A stretch of DNA of 64,000 nt, taken from contig JAQTXB010000003.1 of assembly GCA_028688995.1 (NCBI GenBank), positions 186,001-250,000 on the forward strand, given 5' to 3'. The notes under the pieces are model-generated. The model was not told where the DNA came from and did not search any database. It saw only the letters and a list, made by a program, of their open reading frames with translations. This DNA comes from Aliarcobacter sp. GTDB lineage: Bacteria; Campylobacterota; Campylobacteria; Campylobacterales; Arcobacteraceae. Positions 30,565-39,395 of this stretch are shown piece by piece (position 1 is the stretch's first letter; every line of letters starts with the position of its first letter). The position numbers and the translations under genes are program-made.

Positions 30565-32166
30565 TTGAATTATAAAAAGTTTTCTAAATTAGGATTAGGG
30601 GTACTATTATCATCAACAGTCTCTCTTTTTGCAGTTGATGCAAAAACAGGTTCAGAAATTATCAATACAAAATGTGTTGCCTGTCATACTGGAAATCTTG
30701 AAAAAGGTCTAAGTAGAATTTCTGATTTAAGAAAAACCCCAGAGGGTTGGTTGTTAAGTGTAAGCAGAATGCAAAATAGTCATGGTTTACAATTAACAAA
30801 AAGTGAAGAATCAGATGTAGTAAAATATTTATCTGATAATCAAGGTTTAACTCAAGATGAAATTAAACCTTTTAAATATATTCTTGAAAAAGAACCAAGT
30901 AAACATGAAATAAATGATAGTGAATTATTAACACAAATGTGTAATAGATGTCATTCAAATGCAAGAATTGGTCTTGAAAGAAGAACAAAAGATGAATGGG
31001 AAACACTTATCCATTTTCATATTGGACAATTTTCAAATATAGAAGCAAATGCAATGGCGAGAGACAGAGATTGGTTTGGAATCGCGACAAATCAAATTGT
31101 GCCAATGTTAGCTGAGAAATTTGGAAAAAATGAACAAGTTTGGAAAGATTATAAAAAATCTATTGCAAATTATAAACTTCCAACTAAATGGATAATGTCA
31201 GGACATACACCAGGTCTTGGTGATTTTAAAGCAACTTATAATCTTCAAAAAATATATGAAGATACTTATAAAGTTGTAATGAATAGTGAATATACAAATG
31301 GTTTGAAATTTGAAGCAAAAGGTGAAGCTATTGTTTATAGTGGTGGAGAATTTAGAGCTAACTTAGTACAAAACAGTATTGAGTTTAAACAAGTTCTTCA
31401 CATTGATGCTAAAGAAAATATTCTTGAAGGAAGAATGTTTGAAACACTTCATAGTGAAAATGGAAGTACACTAAAAGCAGTTCCTTTAGATAAAAAAGAG
31501 CTAACAATTGCAGGAGTTTATCCAAGTGCAATAAAAGCTGATGCTAAAACAACTTTAACAATAGTTGGTTCGAACTTAGAAGGAGATGTTAAGTTACCAA
31601 AAGATATTAAATTACTTAAAACTTTAAAACACACAAGTAATGAAATTATATTAGAAGTTGAAACTTCAAAAGATTTAAAAACATCACAAAATAGTCTAGT
31701 TATAGGTAATAAAACTCTTAACAATAGTATTACATTATTTGACAAAGTGGATTATATGAATATTACACCTGATTATGCACTAGCAAGAATAGGTGGTGAA
31801 GATTATGAAAATATTCCTAAACAATATGCGACTTTTGAAGCAATTGGTTATTCAAATGGAGCTGATGGTATTAAAGGCACAAGTGATGATATTAATTTAG
31901 GAGTTCTTCCTGTTACTTGGAATTTGGATGATTTCAATGAAGAGACAAAAAATGACCATGACTTACAATATATGGGAAGTATCAATAGATACACTGGAAA
32001 ATTTACTCCAAGTGAAGCTGGATTAAATCCAAAAAGAAAATCTTCAACAAATAATGTAGGAAAAGCAAGTGTAATTGCAACATATAAAGTTTTGGGAAAT
32101 GAAGTAGAAGCAAAAGCAGAATTAGTTTCAACTGTTCCAAAATATGTGAATCCACCAATAGATTAA
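30565..32166 (+). CDS. qhpA: quinohemoprotein amine dehydrogenase alpha subunit, copy 1
   Basis: Signal peptide, two CxxCH heme sites (CVACH, CNRCH), Ig-like domains; adjacent CTQ gamma subunit and rSAM; TTG start. Confidence 0.92.
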   Translation: MNYKKFSKLGLGVLLSSTVSLFAVDAKTGSEIINTKCVACHTGNLEKGLSRISDLRKTPEGWLLSVSRMQNSHGLQLTKSEESDVVKYLSDNQGLTQDEIKPFKYILEKEPSKHEINDSELLTQMCNRCHSNARIGLERRTKDEWETLIHFHIGQFSNIEANAMARDRDWFGIATNQIVPMLAEKFGKNEQVWKDYKKSIANYKLPTKWIMSGHTPGLGDFKATYNLQKIYEDTYKVVMNSEYTNGLKFEAKGEAIVYSGGEFRANLVQNSIEFKQVLHIDAKENILEGRMFETLHSENGSTLKAVPLDKKELTIAGVYPSAIKADAKTTLTIVGSNLEGDVKLPKDIKLLKTLKHTSNEIILEVETSKDLKTSQNSLVIGNKTLNNSITLFDKVDYMNITPDYALARIGGEDYENIPKQYATFEAIGYSNGADGIKGTSDDINLGVLPVTWNLDDFNEETKNDHDLQYMGSINRYTGKFTPSEAGLNPKRKSSTNNVGKASVIATYKVLGNEVEAKAELVSTVPKYVNPPID

Positions 32167-32170
32167 TATT

Positions 32171-33556
32171 ATGACAAAATTAATGAATAATAAAAAATAT
32201 AACCTTCTAAGAATTAATTACAATATCTTAGAAGTGGATGGTAAAAAGTATATGTTTCATATACCAAGTTCATCAATATTTGAATTATCAGCTGAAAGTC
32301 TTTTAGTTTTAAATAAACTTGAAAATGATGAAGATATTGAGAGTTGTAACAGCGAGATTATTGAAGAATTTATTGATATGGAAATTATAGGTTCTTTTTT
32401 TAAGCAAAAAGAAAAAGATGTAAAGATTGAGAATTTCCCTGCAAAAGCATTAATTTTAAATGTAACTTCAGGGTGTAATCTTAGTTGCACATATTGCTAT
32501 AAAGAGGATTTAACATCTTTAAAGAATAGTGGGCAAATGACTTTTGAAATTGCAAAAGATGCAATAGATATGTTTTTTAAAGAATCACCATATTTAAAAG
32601 AGTATTCAATTACTTTTTTTGGTGGTGAACCAATAAGTAATTTACCTTTAATCAAAGAAATTATCTCTTATGCGAATAGTTTCTTTGGAGAAAAAGGTTT
32701 AAAAATTGGCTATTCAATGACAACAAATGCAACACTTTTAACAAAAAGTATTATTGAGTATTTATATGAAAATAGAGTTGATATTACAGTTAGTATGGAT
32801 GGACCAGAAGCATTACACAATAAAACAAGAGTTTTTGAAAATGGTAAGGGAAGTTACGAAAAAGTAGCAAAAAATGTAGCTTTATTATTATCAATTTATA
32901 AAGACAGAGTCGTAGCAGCAAGAGTAACACTCACAAGAGGAGTTACAGATATATTAAAAATTTGGGATCATCTAAAAAATGATATTGGTTTCAAAGAGAT
33001 TGGTTTTGCTCCTGTAACTTCTGGTGAAAAAGAGTTTTTTAATTTAAGTGTTTTTGAACAACAAAAGGTTTTTGAAGAATTTAAAATTTTAGGTGAACAT
33101 TACATTCAAAATGCAATTAATGGAAAACTTAATGGTTTTTCAAATTTACATAGAACTGTAATTGATATTCACGAAGGAAGAAAGAAAAAACTACCTTGTG
33201 GAGCAGGAGTTGGACTTTTATCTGTTTCATATAAAGGTGATATAGATTTATGTCATAGATTTACAGGTTCTGATTTTCAATCTTTTGGAAATATAGAACA
33301 AGGGCTTGATAAACCTGCCTTGTCTAAATTCCTAGAAAAAAGAGCTAATGAAAAAGATGGAAGTTGTCAAACATGTAGAGTTAGATATTTATGTGCGGGT
33401 GGTTGCTACCATGAGAGTTATATAAAATCAGGAAACCCTGAAAACTCAGTTTCACACTATTGTGATGATCTTAGATCATGGATTGATTATGCAATAACTG
33501 CATATATTAGAATAAAAAATTCTAACCCAGATTTTTTTAATAAATTTATAAAATAA
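32171..33556 (+). CDS. qhpD: radical SAM / SPASM peptide-modifying maturase, copy 1
   Basis: CNLSCTYCYK, FFGGEP, C-terminal CQTCRVRYLCAGGCYHES SPASM Cys cluster. Confidence 0.93.
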   Translation: MTKLMNNKKYNLLRINYNILEVDGKKYMFHIPSSSIFELSAESLLVLNKLENDEDIESCNSEIIEEFIDMEIIGSFFKQKEKDVKIENFPAKALILNVTSGCNLSCTYCYKEDLTSLKNSGQMTFEIAKDAIDMFFKESPYLKEYSITFFGGEPISNLPLIKEIISYANSFFGEKGLKIGYSMTTNATLLTKSIIEYLYENRVDITVSMDGPEALHNKTRVFENGKGSYEKVAKNVALLLSIYKDRVVAARVTLTRGVTDILKIWDHLKNDIGFKEIGFAPVTSGEKEFFNLSVFEQQKVFEEFKILGEHYIQNAINGKLNGFSNLHRTVIDIHEGRKKKLPCGAGVGLLSVSYKGDIDLCHRFTGSDFQSFGNIEQGLDKPALSKFLEKRANEKDGSCQTCRVRYLCAGGCYHESYIKSGNPENSVSHYCDDLRSWIDYAITAYIRIKNSNPDFFNKFIK

Positions 33557-33564
33557 AAGGAGAA

Positions 33565-33888
33565 ATGATGAAACATTTTAAGCCAATGACACCAAAAGCA
33601 GAACTTTTAAGTGAAGCTATGAAAAATGGTAATAGTGAAGAAGTTATAGCAATGTCAAGTGTTGTAGGATGTACAACAACTTATGATCCTGGATGGGAAG
33701 TTGGATTTGATGGAGGTTTTGCAACACTTTGTCAACCAATGGAAGCTGATTTATATGGTTGCTCTGATTCTTGTTGGTGGCCAGCACAAGTTCCAGATAC
33801 AGGTTCAAGTTATCAATCTTGGACAGATAAAGCACCATCAAGTAAAGATAATTGGAGAGAGTTTGAAAATACTCACTCTAAGAAATAA
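33565..33888 (+). CDS. qhpC: quinohemoprotein amine dehydrogenase gamma subunit precursor (CTQ protein), copy 1
   Basis: VVGCTTTYDPGWEV...LCQPMEADLYGCSDSCWWPAQVPD: all Cys-to-Asp/Glu and Cys-Trp crosslink residues present; leader ~30 aa without Sec signal. Confidence 0.95.
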   Translation: MMKHFKPMTPKAELLSEAMKNGNSEEVIAMSSVVGCTTTYDPGWEVGFDGGFATLCQPMEADLYGCSDSCWWPAQVPDTGSSYQSWTDKAPSSKDNWREFENTHSKK

Positions 33889-33901
33889 TAGGAGTTAAAT
33901 T

Positions 33902-35026
33902 ATGATAAATAAAAAACTTACAAAAAAATGTTTTACACTACTGTCTTTTTCAATGATTTTCTCAATGGCTAATACAATAAGTGCAAATGAGATTAAATTA
34001 AAAGCAGATAATGACTATCTTGTTACTTCATCAAGACCTGGAAATATTCTTGTGGTTGATTTAAAAACAAATGAAGTTGTAAATAATTGTAAAACAGATG
34101 AAAAATATAACCATGGAGTTTTATTATCTCCTGATTACAAAACAGCTTTTATTTTAGGTAATGGTTGGGAAGAAATAGGTGGATACAATATAGAAACTTG
34201 TAAAAAAGTATTTCATACTAATCTTTCAGCAGGGAATATTAAAGGTAAATCAACAGATGGTCTTGCAATTAGTAGTGATGGAAAAGAGTTATATGCCACA
34301 TATAATAGAGTTGAACTAGGAAGTGATAGATATACAGTAAAAGACCCATATCTTTCAGTTTATAATATAAGTGATGGCTTAAATGCTAAACCTATAAAAA
34401 ACATTACAATGCCAAGACAAATGTGTACAATAAGTGCTGCTGATAATGGAAAAATATATGGAACAGGTGCGCACTTTTATGAGATTGACCCAAAGGCTGG
34501 AACAGTTGAAATTGCAAAAAAAATGAGAGATTGGGATAGACCAGGATATAGTAATCCAGATTTCTTTTCGCCTTTTATTACGGGGCAAACGACAAAAGAG
34601 TATAGTATTCTTCACTCTGTATTTAAGTTTAAAGATGAAAAACAAAATATGGATGAAGCTACTCCTTATGTTGGAATCACAACAATTGATTTAACAGATG
34701 GAAAAATAACTCAAAGTGAATTTACTATTTTTGAAACAATAATGTTTACAGCTATGCATAATCCTAAAGATAAAAATATACTTTATGGAGTTTTAAATGA
34801 TTTAAGTATGTTTGATTTAAAAAATAAAAAACTTTTAAAAAGAGTTCCTGTTGATCATACTTATTATAATGTTGCAGTTTCTCCTGATGGAGAAAAAGTT
34901 TATACAGGTTCAACACTAAATGATATTTCAATTTATGATGCTAAAACATTAGATAAATTAGGAAATATTCAATTACCAGAAGGTGATATGGGTGGAGGTT
35001 CTCTTCAAATTTTCCATAATATTTAA
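33902..35026 (+). CDS. qhpB: quinohemoprotein amine dehydrogenase beta subunit, copy 1
   Basis: Signal peptide, beta-propeller repeats (LSPDYKTAFILG, VSPDGEKVYTG). Confidence 0.9.
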   Translation: MINKKLTKKCFTLLSFSMIFSMANTISANEIKLKADNDYLVTSSRPGNILVVDLKTNEVVNNCKTDEKYNHGVLLSPDYKTAFILGNGWEEIGGYNIETCKKVFHTNLSAGNIKGKSTDGLAISSDGKELYATYNRVELGSDRYTVKDPYLSVYNISDGLNAKPIKNITMPRQMCTISAADNGKIYGTGAHFYEIDPKAGTVEIAKKMRDWDRPGYSNPDFFSPFITGQTTKEYSILHSVFKFKDEKQNMDEATPYVGITTIDLTDGKITQSEFTIFETIMFTAMHNPKDKNILYGVLNDLSMFDLKNKKLLKRVPVDHTYYNVAVSPDGEKVYTGSTLNDISIYDAKTLDKLGNIQLPEGDMGGGSLQIFHNI

Positions 35027-35052
35027 TATAAATAATATGGTAAAAAAGTATG

Positions 35053-35077
35053 TCTTCTCTTAAAATCTAAGAGAAGA
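35053..35077. terminator. bidirectional terminator hairpin between qhpB1 and convergent araC2
   Basis: TCTTCTCTTA-AAATC-TAAGAGAAGA perfect stem. Confidence 0.7.
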
Positions 35078-35870
35078 TATTACATTTATATTGAAGAAAA
35101 TTATCAGAGTTTTCTAAAAATTGTTTAGGTGTAAATCCAGTAAAGAATTTGAATTCTTTAATAAAAGAAGATTGGTCATAAAAGTTGTTTTCCGTTGCAA
35201 TATTTCCAAAATCTACAATATTCTTATTGGTTTTTATAGTTTTTAATGTGTTGTAAAATCTATTTATTTTTTGAATATCTTTTGGTGTTATTCCTGTGAA
35301 CTCTTTAACTTTTCTTTGTACTTGTCTTACTGATAATCTATTTTGTAGGTAAAAATTATCTAAATTATAATTTTTTGTTAATTGATATATATTCATCAAA
35401 ATAGAATCATCATTATTGATATTATTGAAGATTTTAAAGAAGTAATTATTTAGATAATTAACTGTAGTTTGGATGTTCTCTTTTATGTCATATAAAGTTT
35501 CAAGTATTGATAAATCAAAATTTAAAGATAACTCATTTATTTCATAAACTCTATCTTCTAATTGTGAAACAGGAATTCCAAATAATTTATAAAATACTCC
35601 AGGATACAAAGATATATCAATGTAGTAGGTATTTTCATCAAATTTTAGAATTTGTCTATTCATTGATGGTGGGCAAATATATATTCCACTTTTTTGTGAA
35701 GAGTTTAAATTTGAGTTATTAATTTTAAATAATAGGCATACATTATCATATGGAATAACTATTTTTTCTTGGATAGCAGTTTCATTTATTTTTTTATAGT
35801 CAACAATCCAATAGGATTTTATCCATTTTTGTAATTTTATATGTGGTTCGAAAGTTTTAAAGCTAAACAA
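35067..35870 (-). CDS. AraC family transcriptional regulator (QhpR-like candidate 2)
   Basis: C-terminal HTH: LSVRQVQRKVKEFTGITPKDIQKINRF; paralogue of 28372..29208. Confidence 0.88.
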   Translation of the reverse strand: MFSFKTFEPHIKLQKWIKSYWIVDYKKINETAIQEKIVIPYDNVCLLFKINNSNLNSSQKSGIYICPPSMNRQILKFDENTYYIDISLYPGVFYKLFGIPVSQLEDRVYEINELSLNFDLSILETLYDIKENIQTTVNYLNNYFFKIFNNINNDDSILMNIYQLTKNYNLDNFYLQNRLSVRQVQRKVKEFTGITPKDIQKINRFYNTLKTIKTNKNIVDFGNIATENNFYDQSSFIKEFKFFTGFTPKQFLENSDNFLQYKCNIFS

Positions 35871-35964
35871 TATTTAATCCTTTTTAATTAGCTGAATTCT
35901 AACATTTATTACTTAATAGAGTAATTTAAAAAAACAAAATATCTGTATAAAAAATATACATATT

Positions 35965-35982
35965 TGTCGTTTTTTTACTATA
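35965..35982 (+). promoter_or_regulatory. conserved motif copy 3, upstream of qhpA copy 2
   Basis: TGTCGTTTTTTTACTATA followed 19 nt later by TATAAT (36002-36007). Confidence 0.65.
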
Positions 35983-36065
35983 CAAAAAAAGCTTATGAAT
36001 CTATAATTCGGCAGACACTTACAAGAAATTAAATAGTGTAAGAAATTTTATATGAGGAGCAAATC

Positions 36066-37667
36066 TTGAACTATAAAAGATTATCTAAAATTGGACTTGG
36101 AGCTTTATTATCTTCATTACCATTATTCGCAATTGATGCACAAGTTGGTAAAGAGATTATAAATAGTAAATGTACTGCCTGTCACGTGGGCAATTTAGAC
36201 GATGGTTTAAGCAGAATATCTGACCAAAGAAAAACACCTGAGGGTTGGTATATGACTGTTAAAAGAATGCAAAGGGAACATGGTTTATCAATCACAAAAG
36301 ACCAAGAAACAAATGTAATAAAATATTTATCTGATTATCAAGGATTAACACCTGATGAGATTAAACCTTATGCTTATACTTTGGATAAAACACCAAATGC
36401 TACAGAAGAAGGAAAAGATGATTTATTAGTTGAAATGTGTGTTAGATGTCACTCTGAATCAAGAATTGGTTTACAAAGAAGAACAGCAGTTGAATGGAAA
36501 AAATTAGTTCATTTTCATGTTGGACAATTTACATCATTTGAGATTCAAGCAAAATCTAGAGATAAAGATTGGTTAGGTGTTGCTGAAAATGAGATTGTTC
36601 CTTATTTAGCTGAAAATTTTGGAAAAGACAAAGAGAAATTTGATAAATATAAAAAATCTATAAAAGATTATAAATTACCATCAAAATGGATTACTTATGG
36701 ACATACTGCTGGTAAGGGTGATTTTACTGCAACAATTACATTATTAAATAGTAGTGATGAATCATATGCTTTAATGATGGATTATAAATATGCTTCTGGT
36801 GAAGAATTGCAAGCAAGGGGAATTGCTGTTGTTTATGGTGGAACAGAAGTGAGAGGTTCATTTGTTCAAAATGGTGTTAAATATAGACAAATCTTACATA
36901 TTGACCCTAAAACAAACACATTTGAAGGAAGAATGTTTGAATCTTTACATGATGAAAATGGAAGTATTTTAAAAGGTATTGCTAAAAATTCAAAAGAAGT
37001 TTCAATTGTTGGAATTTATCCAAGTGCTGTAAAAGCAGGAGAAAAAGCAACTATTTCTATTGTTGGAACAAATTTATCTGGTGAAGTTAAATTACCTTCA
37101 GGTTTAAAAGTTTTAAAAACAGTTAAACATACAGAAAATGAAATTGTTCTTGATGTTGAAGCAAATACAAAAGCTAAATCATTATTAGGAAATATCCAAG
37201 TTGGAAGCAAAGTATTCAAAAATAGCTTGGCTGTATATGATAAAGTTGATTATTTAACAGTAATGCCAGAGTATGGAACAGCTAGAATTGGTGGAGATGA
37301 TGGTAAAGATAAAATTCTAAAACAATACACAACATTTGAAGCAATTGGATTTACAAATGGTAAAGATGGTAAAAAAGGTACAGCTGATGATATTAATTTA
37401 GGTGTTTTACCTGTTAAATGGAGCCTTGAAGCATTTGATGAAGTAGCACATGAAGAAAAAGATTTAGATTATGCTGGTGTAATTGATGCAAATACTGGAA
37501 AATTCACTCCAAGTATATCTGGACCAAATACACAAAGAAAATTAATGACTAATAATGCTGGAAATTTAAGTGCAGTTGCAACATATAAAGATGGAAAAGA
37601 AGAATTAAGTGAAAAAGCTCATTTAATGGTTACTGTTCCAAAATATGTGAATCCACCAATTAACTAA
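36066..37667 (+). CDS. qhpA: quinohemoprotein amine dehydrogenase alpha subunit, copy 2
   Basis: CTACH and CVRCH heme motifs; co-linear with copy 1 (both 533 aa); TTG start. Confidence 0.92.
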   Translation: MNYKRLSKIGLGALLSSLPLFAIDAQVGKEIINSKCTACHVGNLDDGLSRISDQRKTPEGWYMTVKRMQREHGLSITKDQETNVIKYLSDYQGLTPDEIKPYAYTLDKTPNATEEGKDDLLVEMCVRCHSESRIGLQRRTAVEWKKLVHFHVGQFTSFEIQAKSRDKDWLGVAENEIVPYLAENFGKDKEKFDKYKKSIKDYKLPSKWITYGHTAGKGDFTATITLLNSSDESYALMMDYKYASGEELQARGIAVVYGGTEVRGSFVQNGVKYRQILHIDPKTNTFEGRMFESLHDENGSILKGIAKNSKEVSIVGIYPSAVKAGEKATISIVGTNLSGEVKLPSGLKVLKTVKHTENEIVLDVEANTKAKSLLGNIQVGSKVFKNSLAVYDKVDYLTVMPEYGTARIGGDDGKDKILKQYTTFEAIGFTNGKDGKKGTADDINLGVLPVKWSLEAFDEVAHEEKDLDYAGVIDANTGKFTPSISGPNTQRKLMTNNAGNLSAVATYKDGKEELSEKAHLMVTVPKYVNPPIN

Positions 37668-37676
37668 GAGTTTATT

Positions 37677-39050
37677 ATGAGTATTAATAATTATAGTTTA
37701 ATAAAAACTAATTATCACATTTTAAATGTTGATTCAAAAGAGTTCTTATTTCATATTCCAACTTCTTCAGTATTTGAACTTTCACCTGAGAGTTCAAAGC
37801 TGTTGAAACAAATAGAAAATAATGAAGAGATTTTTAAATATGACCAAGAAATAGTGGAAGAGTTTAAAGAGTTAAATATTTTAGGTGGAAAGTTTTTTGC
37901 AAAAGCCGAAGATACAAAAATCGAAAAATTTCCTGCAAAAGCTTTGATTTTAAATGTAACATCTGGATGTAATCTTAGTTGTACATATTGCTATAAAGCA
38001 GATTTAACTTCTTTAAAAAATGGTGGACAAATGACATTTGAAATAGCAAAAAGTGCTATTGATATGTTTTACAAAGAATCACCACATTTAAAAGAGTATT
38101 CAATTACTTTTTTTGGTGGAGAACCAATTAGTAATTTACCTTTAATAAAAGAGATTATTACCTATGCAAATGAGTTCTTTGGAAGTAAAGATTTAAAAAT
38201 TGGTTATTCAATGACAACAAATGCAACACTATTAACTGAAGAGATAATTCACTATTTACATGATAGTAGAGTTGATTTAACAGTGAGTATTGATGGACCA
38301 GAAGCTTTACATAATAAAACAAGAGTTTATGAAAATGGTAAGGGAAGTTACGAAAAAGTTGTTAAAAATGTAGCTAAATTACTCTCAATTTATAAAAATA
38401 GAACAGTAGGAGCAAGGGTTACACTTACAAAAGGTGTAACAGATATTCAAGCAATTTGGAACCATTTAAGATATGACTTGAATTTTAAAGAAGTAGGTTT
38501 TGCACCTGTAACTTCAGGTGATAGTGATTTTTATAACTTATCAGATAATGATTTAGCAAAGGTTTTTTCTGGATTTAAAGAACTAGGTGAAGATTATATA
38601 AATGAGGCTATAAAAGGTAATTTTAATGGTTTTTCAAATTTACATAGAACTGTAATTGATATTCACGAAGGAAGAAAGAAAAAACTACCTTGTGGAGCAG
38701 GAGTTGGACTTTTATCTGTTTCATATAAAGGTGATATAGATTTATGTCATAGATTTACAGGTTCAGATTATCCATCATTTGGAAATATAGAAAAAGGCCT
38801 TGATAAATTAGCTTTAGGTACTTTTTTAGAAAAAAGAGCAAATGAAAAAGATACAAATTGTCAAACATGTAGAATTAGAAATTTATGTGCTGGTGGTTGT
38901 TATCATGAAAGTTATATAAAGTATGGAACACCAGAAAAATCAGTATTGCACTATTGTGATGATATGAGAAATTGGATTGATTTTGCAGTAGAAGCATATA
39001 TTAGAATTCAAGCAGGAAATCCAGAATTCTTTACAAAATATTTTAAATAA
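37677..39050 (+). CDS. qhpD: radical SAM / SPASM peptide-modifying maturase, copy 2
   Basis: CNLSCTYCYK; CQTCRIRNLCAGGCYHES. Confidence 0.93.
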   Translation: MSINNYSLIKTNYHILNVDSKEFLFHIPTSSVFELSPESSKLLKQIENNEEIFKYDQEIVEEFKELNILGGKFFAKAEDTKIEKFPAKALILNVTSGCNLSCTYCYKADLTSLKNGGQMTFEIAKSAIDMFYKESPHLKEYSITFFGGEPISNLPLIKEIITYANEFFGSKDLKIGYSMTTNATLLTEEIIHYLHDSRVDLTVSIDGPEALHNKTRVYENGKGSYEKVVKNVAKLLSIYKNRTVGARVTLTKGVTDIQAIWNHLRYDLNFKEVGFAPVTSGDSDFYNLSDNDLAKVFSGFKELGEDYINEAIKGNFNGFSNLHRTVIDIHEGRKKKLPCGAGVGLLSVSYKGDIDLCHRFTGSDYPSFGNIEKGLDKLALGTFLEKRANEKDTNCQTCRIRNLCAGGCYHESYIKYGTPEKSVLHYCDDMRNWIDFAVEAYIRIQAGNPEFFTKYFK

Positions 39051-39060
39051 AGGAATAAAA

Positions 39061-39381
39061 ATGAAACATTTAAAACCAATAACACCAAAAGCAAAACTTT
39101 TTGATGATGCCGTAAAAGAGGGAACTACCGATGAAGTTATTGCAATGTCAAGTATAGTTGGTTGCGTAACTACATTTGACCCAGGATGGGAAGTTGATAG
39201 TGATGGAGGACTTGCAAGTTTATGTCAACCATTAGAAGCAGATTTATATGGTTGTTCAGACCCTTGCTGGTGGCCAACTCAAGTTCCTGACACATCATCT
39301 AGTTATAAAAAATGGGCTGATAAAGCGCCATCTAGTAAAGATGATTGGCGAGAACTAGAAAATGTATATCCAAAAATATAA
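39061..39381 (+). CDS. qhpC: quinohemoprotein amine dehydrogenase gamma subunit precursor (CTQ protein), copy 2
   Basis: IVGCVTTFDPGWEV...LCQPLEADLYGCSDPCWWPTQVPD. Confidence 0.95.
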   Translation: MKHLKPITPKAKLFDDAVKEGTTDEVIAMSSIVGCVTTFDPGWEVDSDGGLASLCQPLEADLYGCSDPCWWPTQVPDTSSSYKKWADKAPSSKDDWRELENVYPKI

Positions 39382-39395
39382 GTAAAGGTTAAAAT

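Noticed and set aside
33644-33898. Overlapping ORFs at 33644-33841 (-) and 33683-33898 (+)
   Set aside because: Alternative frames of qhpC copy 1, whose frame is confirmed by the conserved CTQ crosslink motif.
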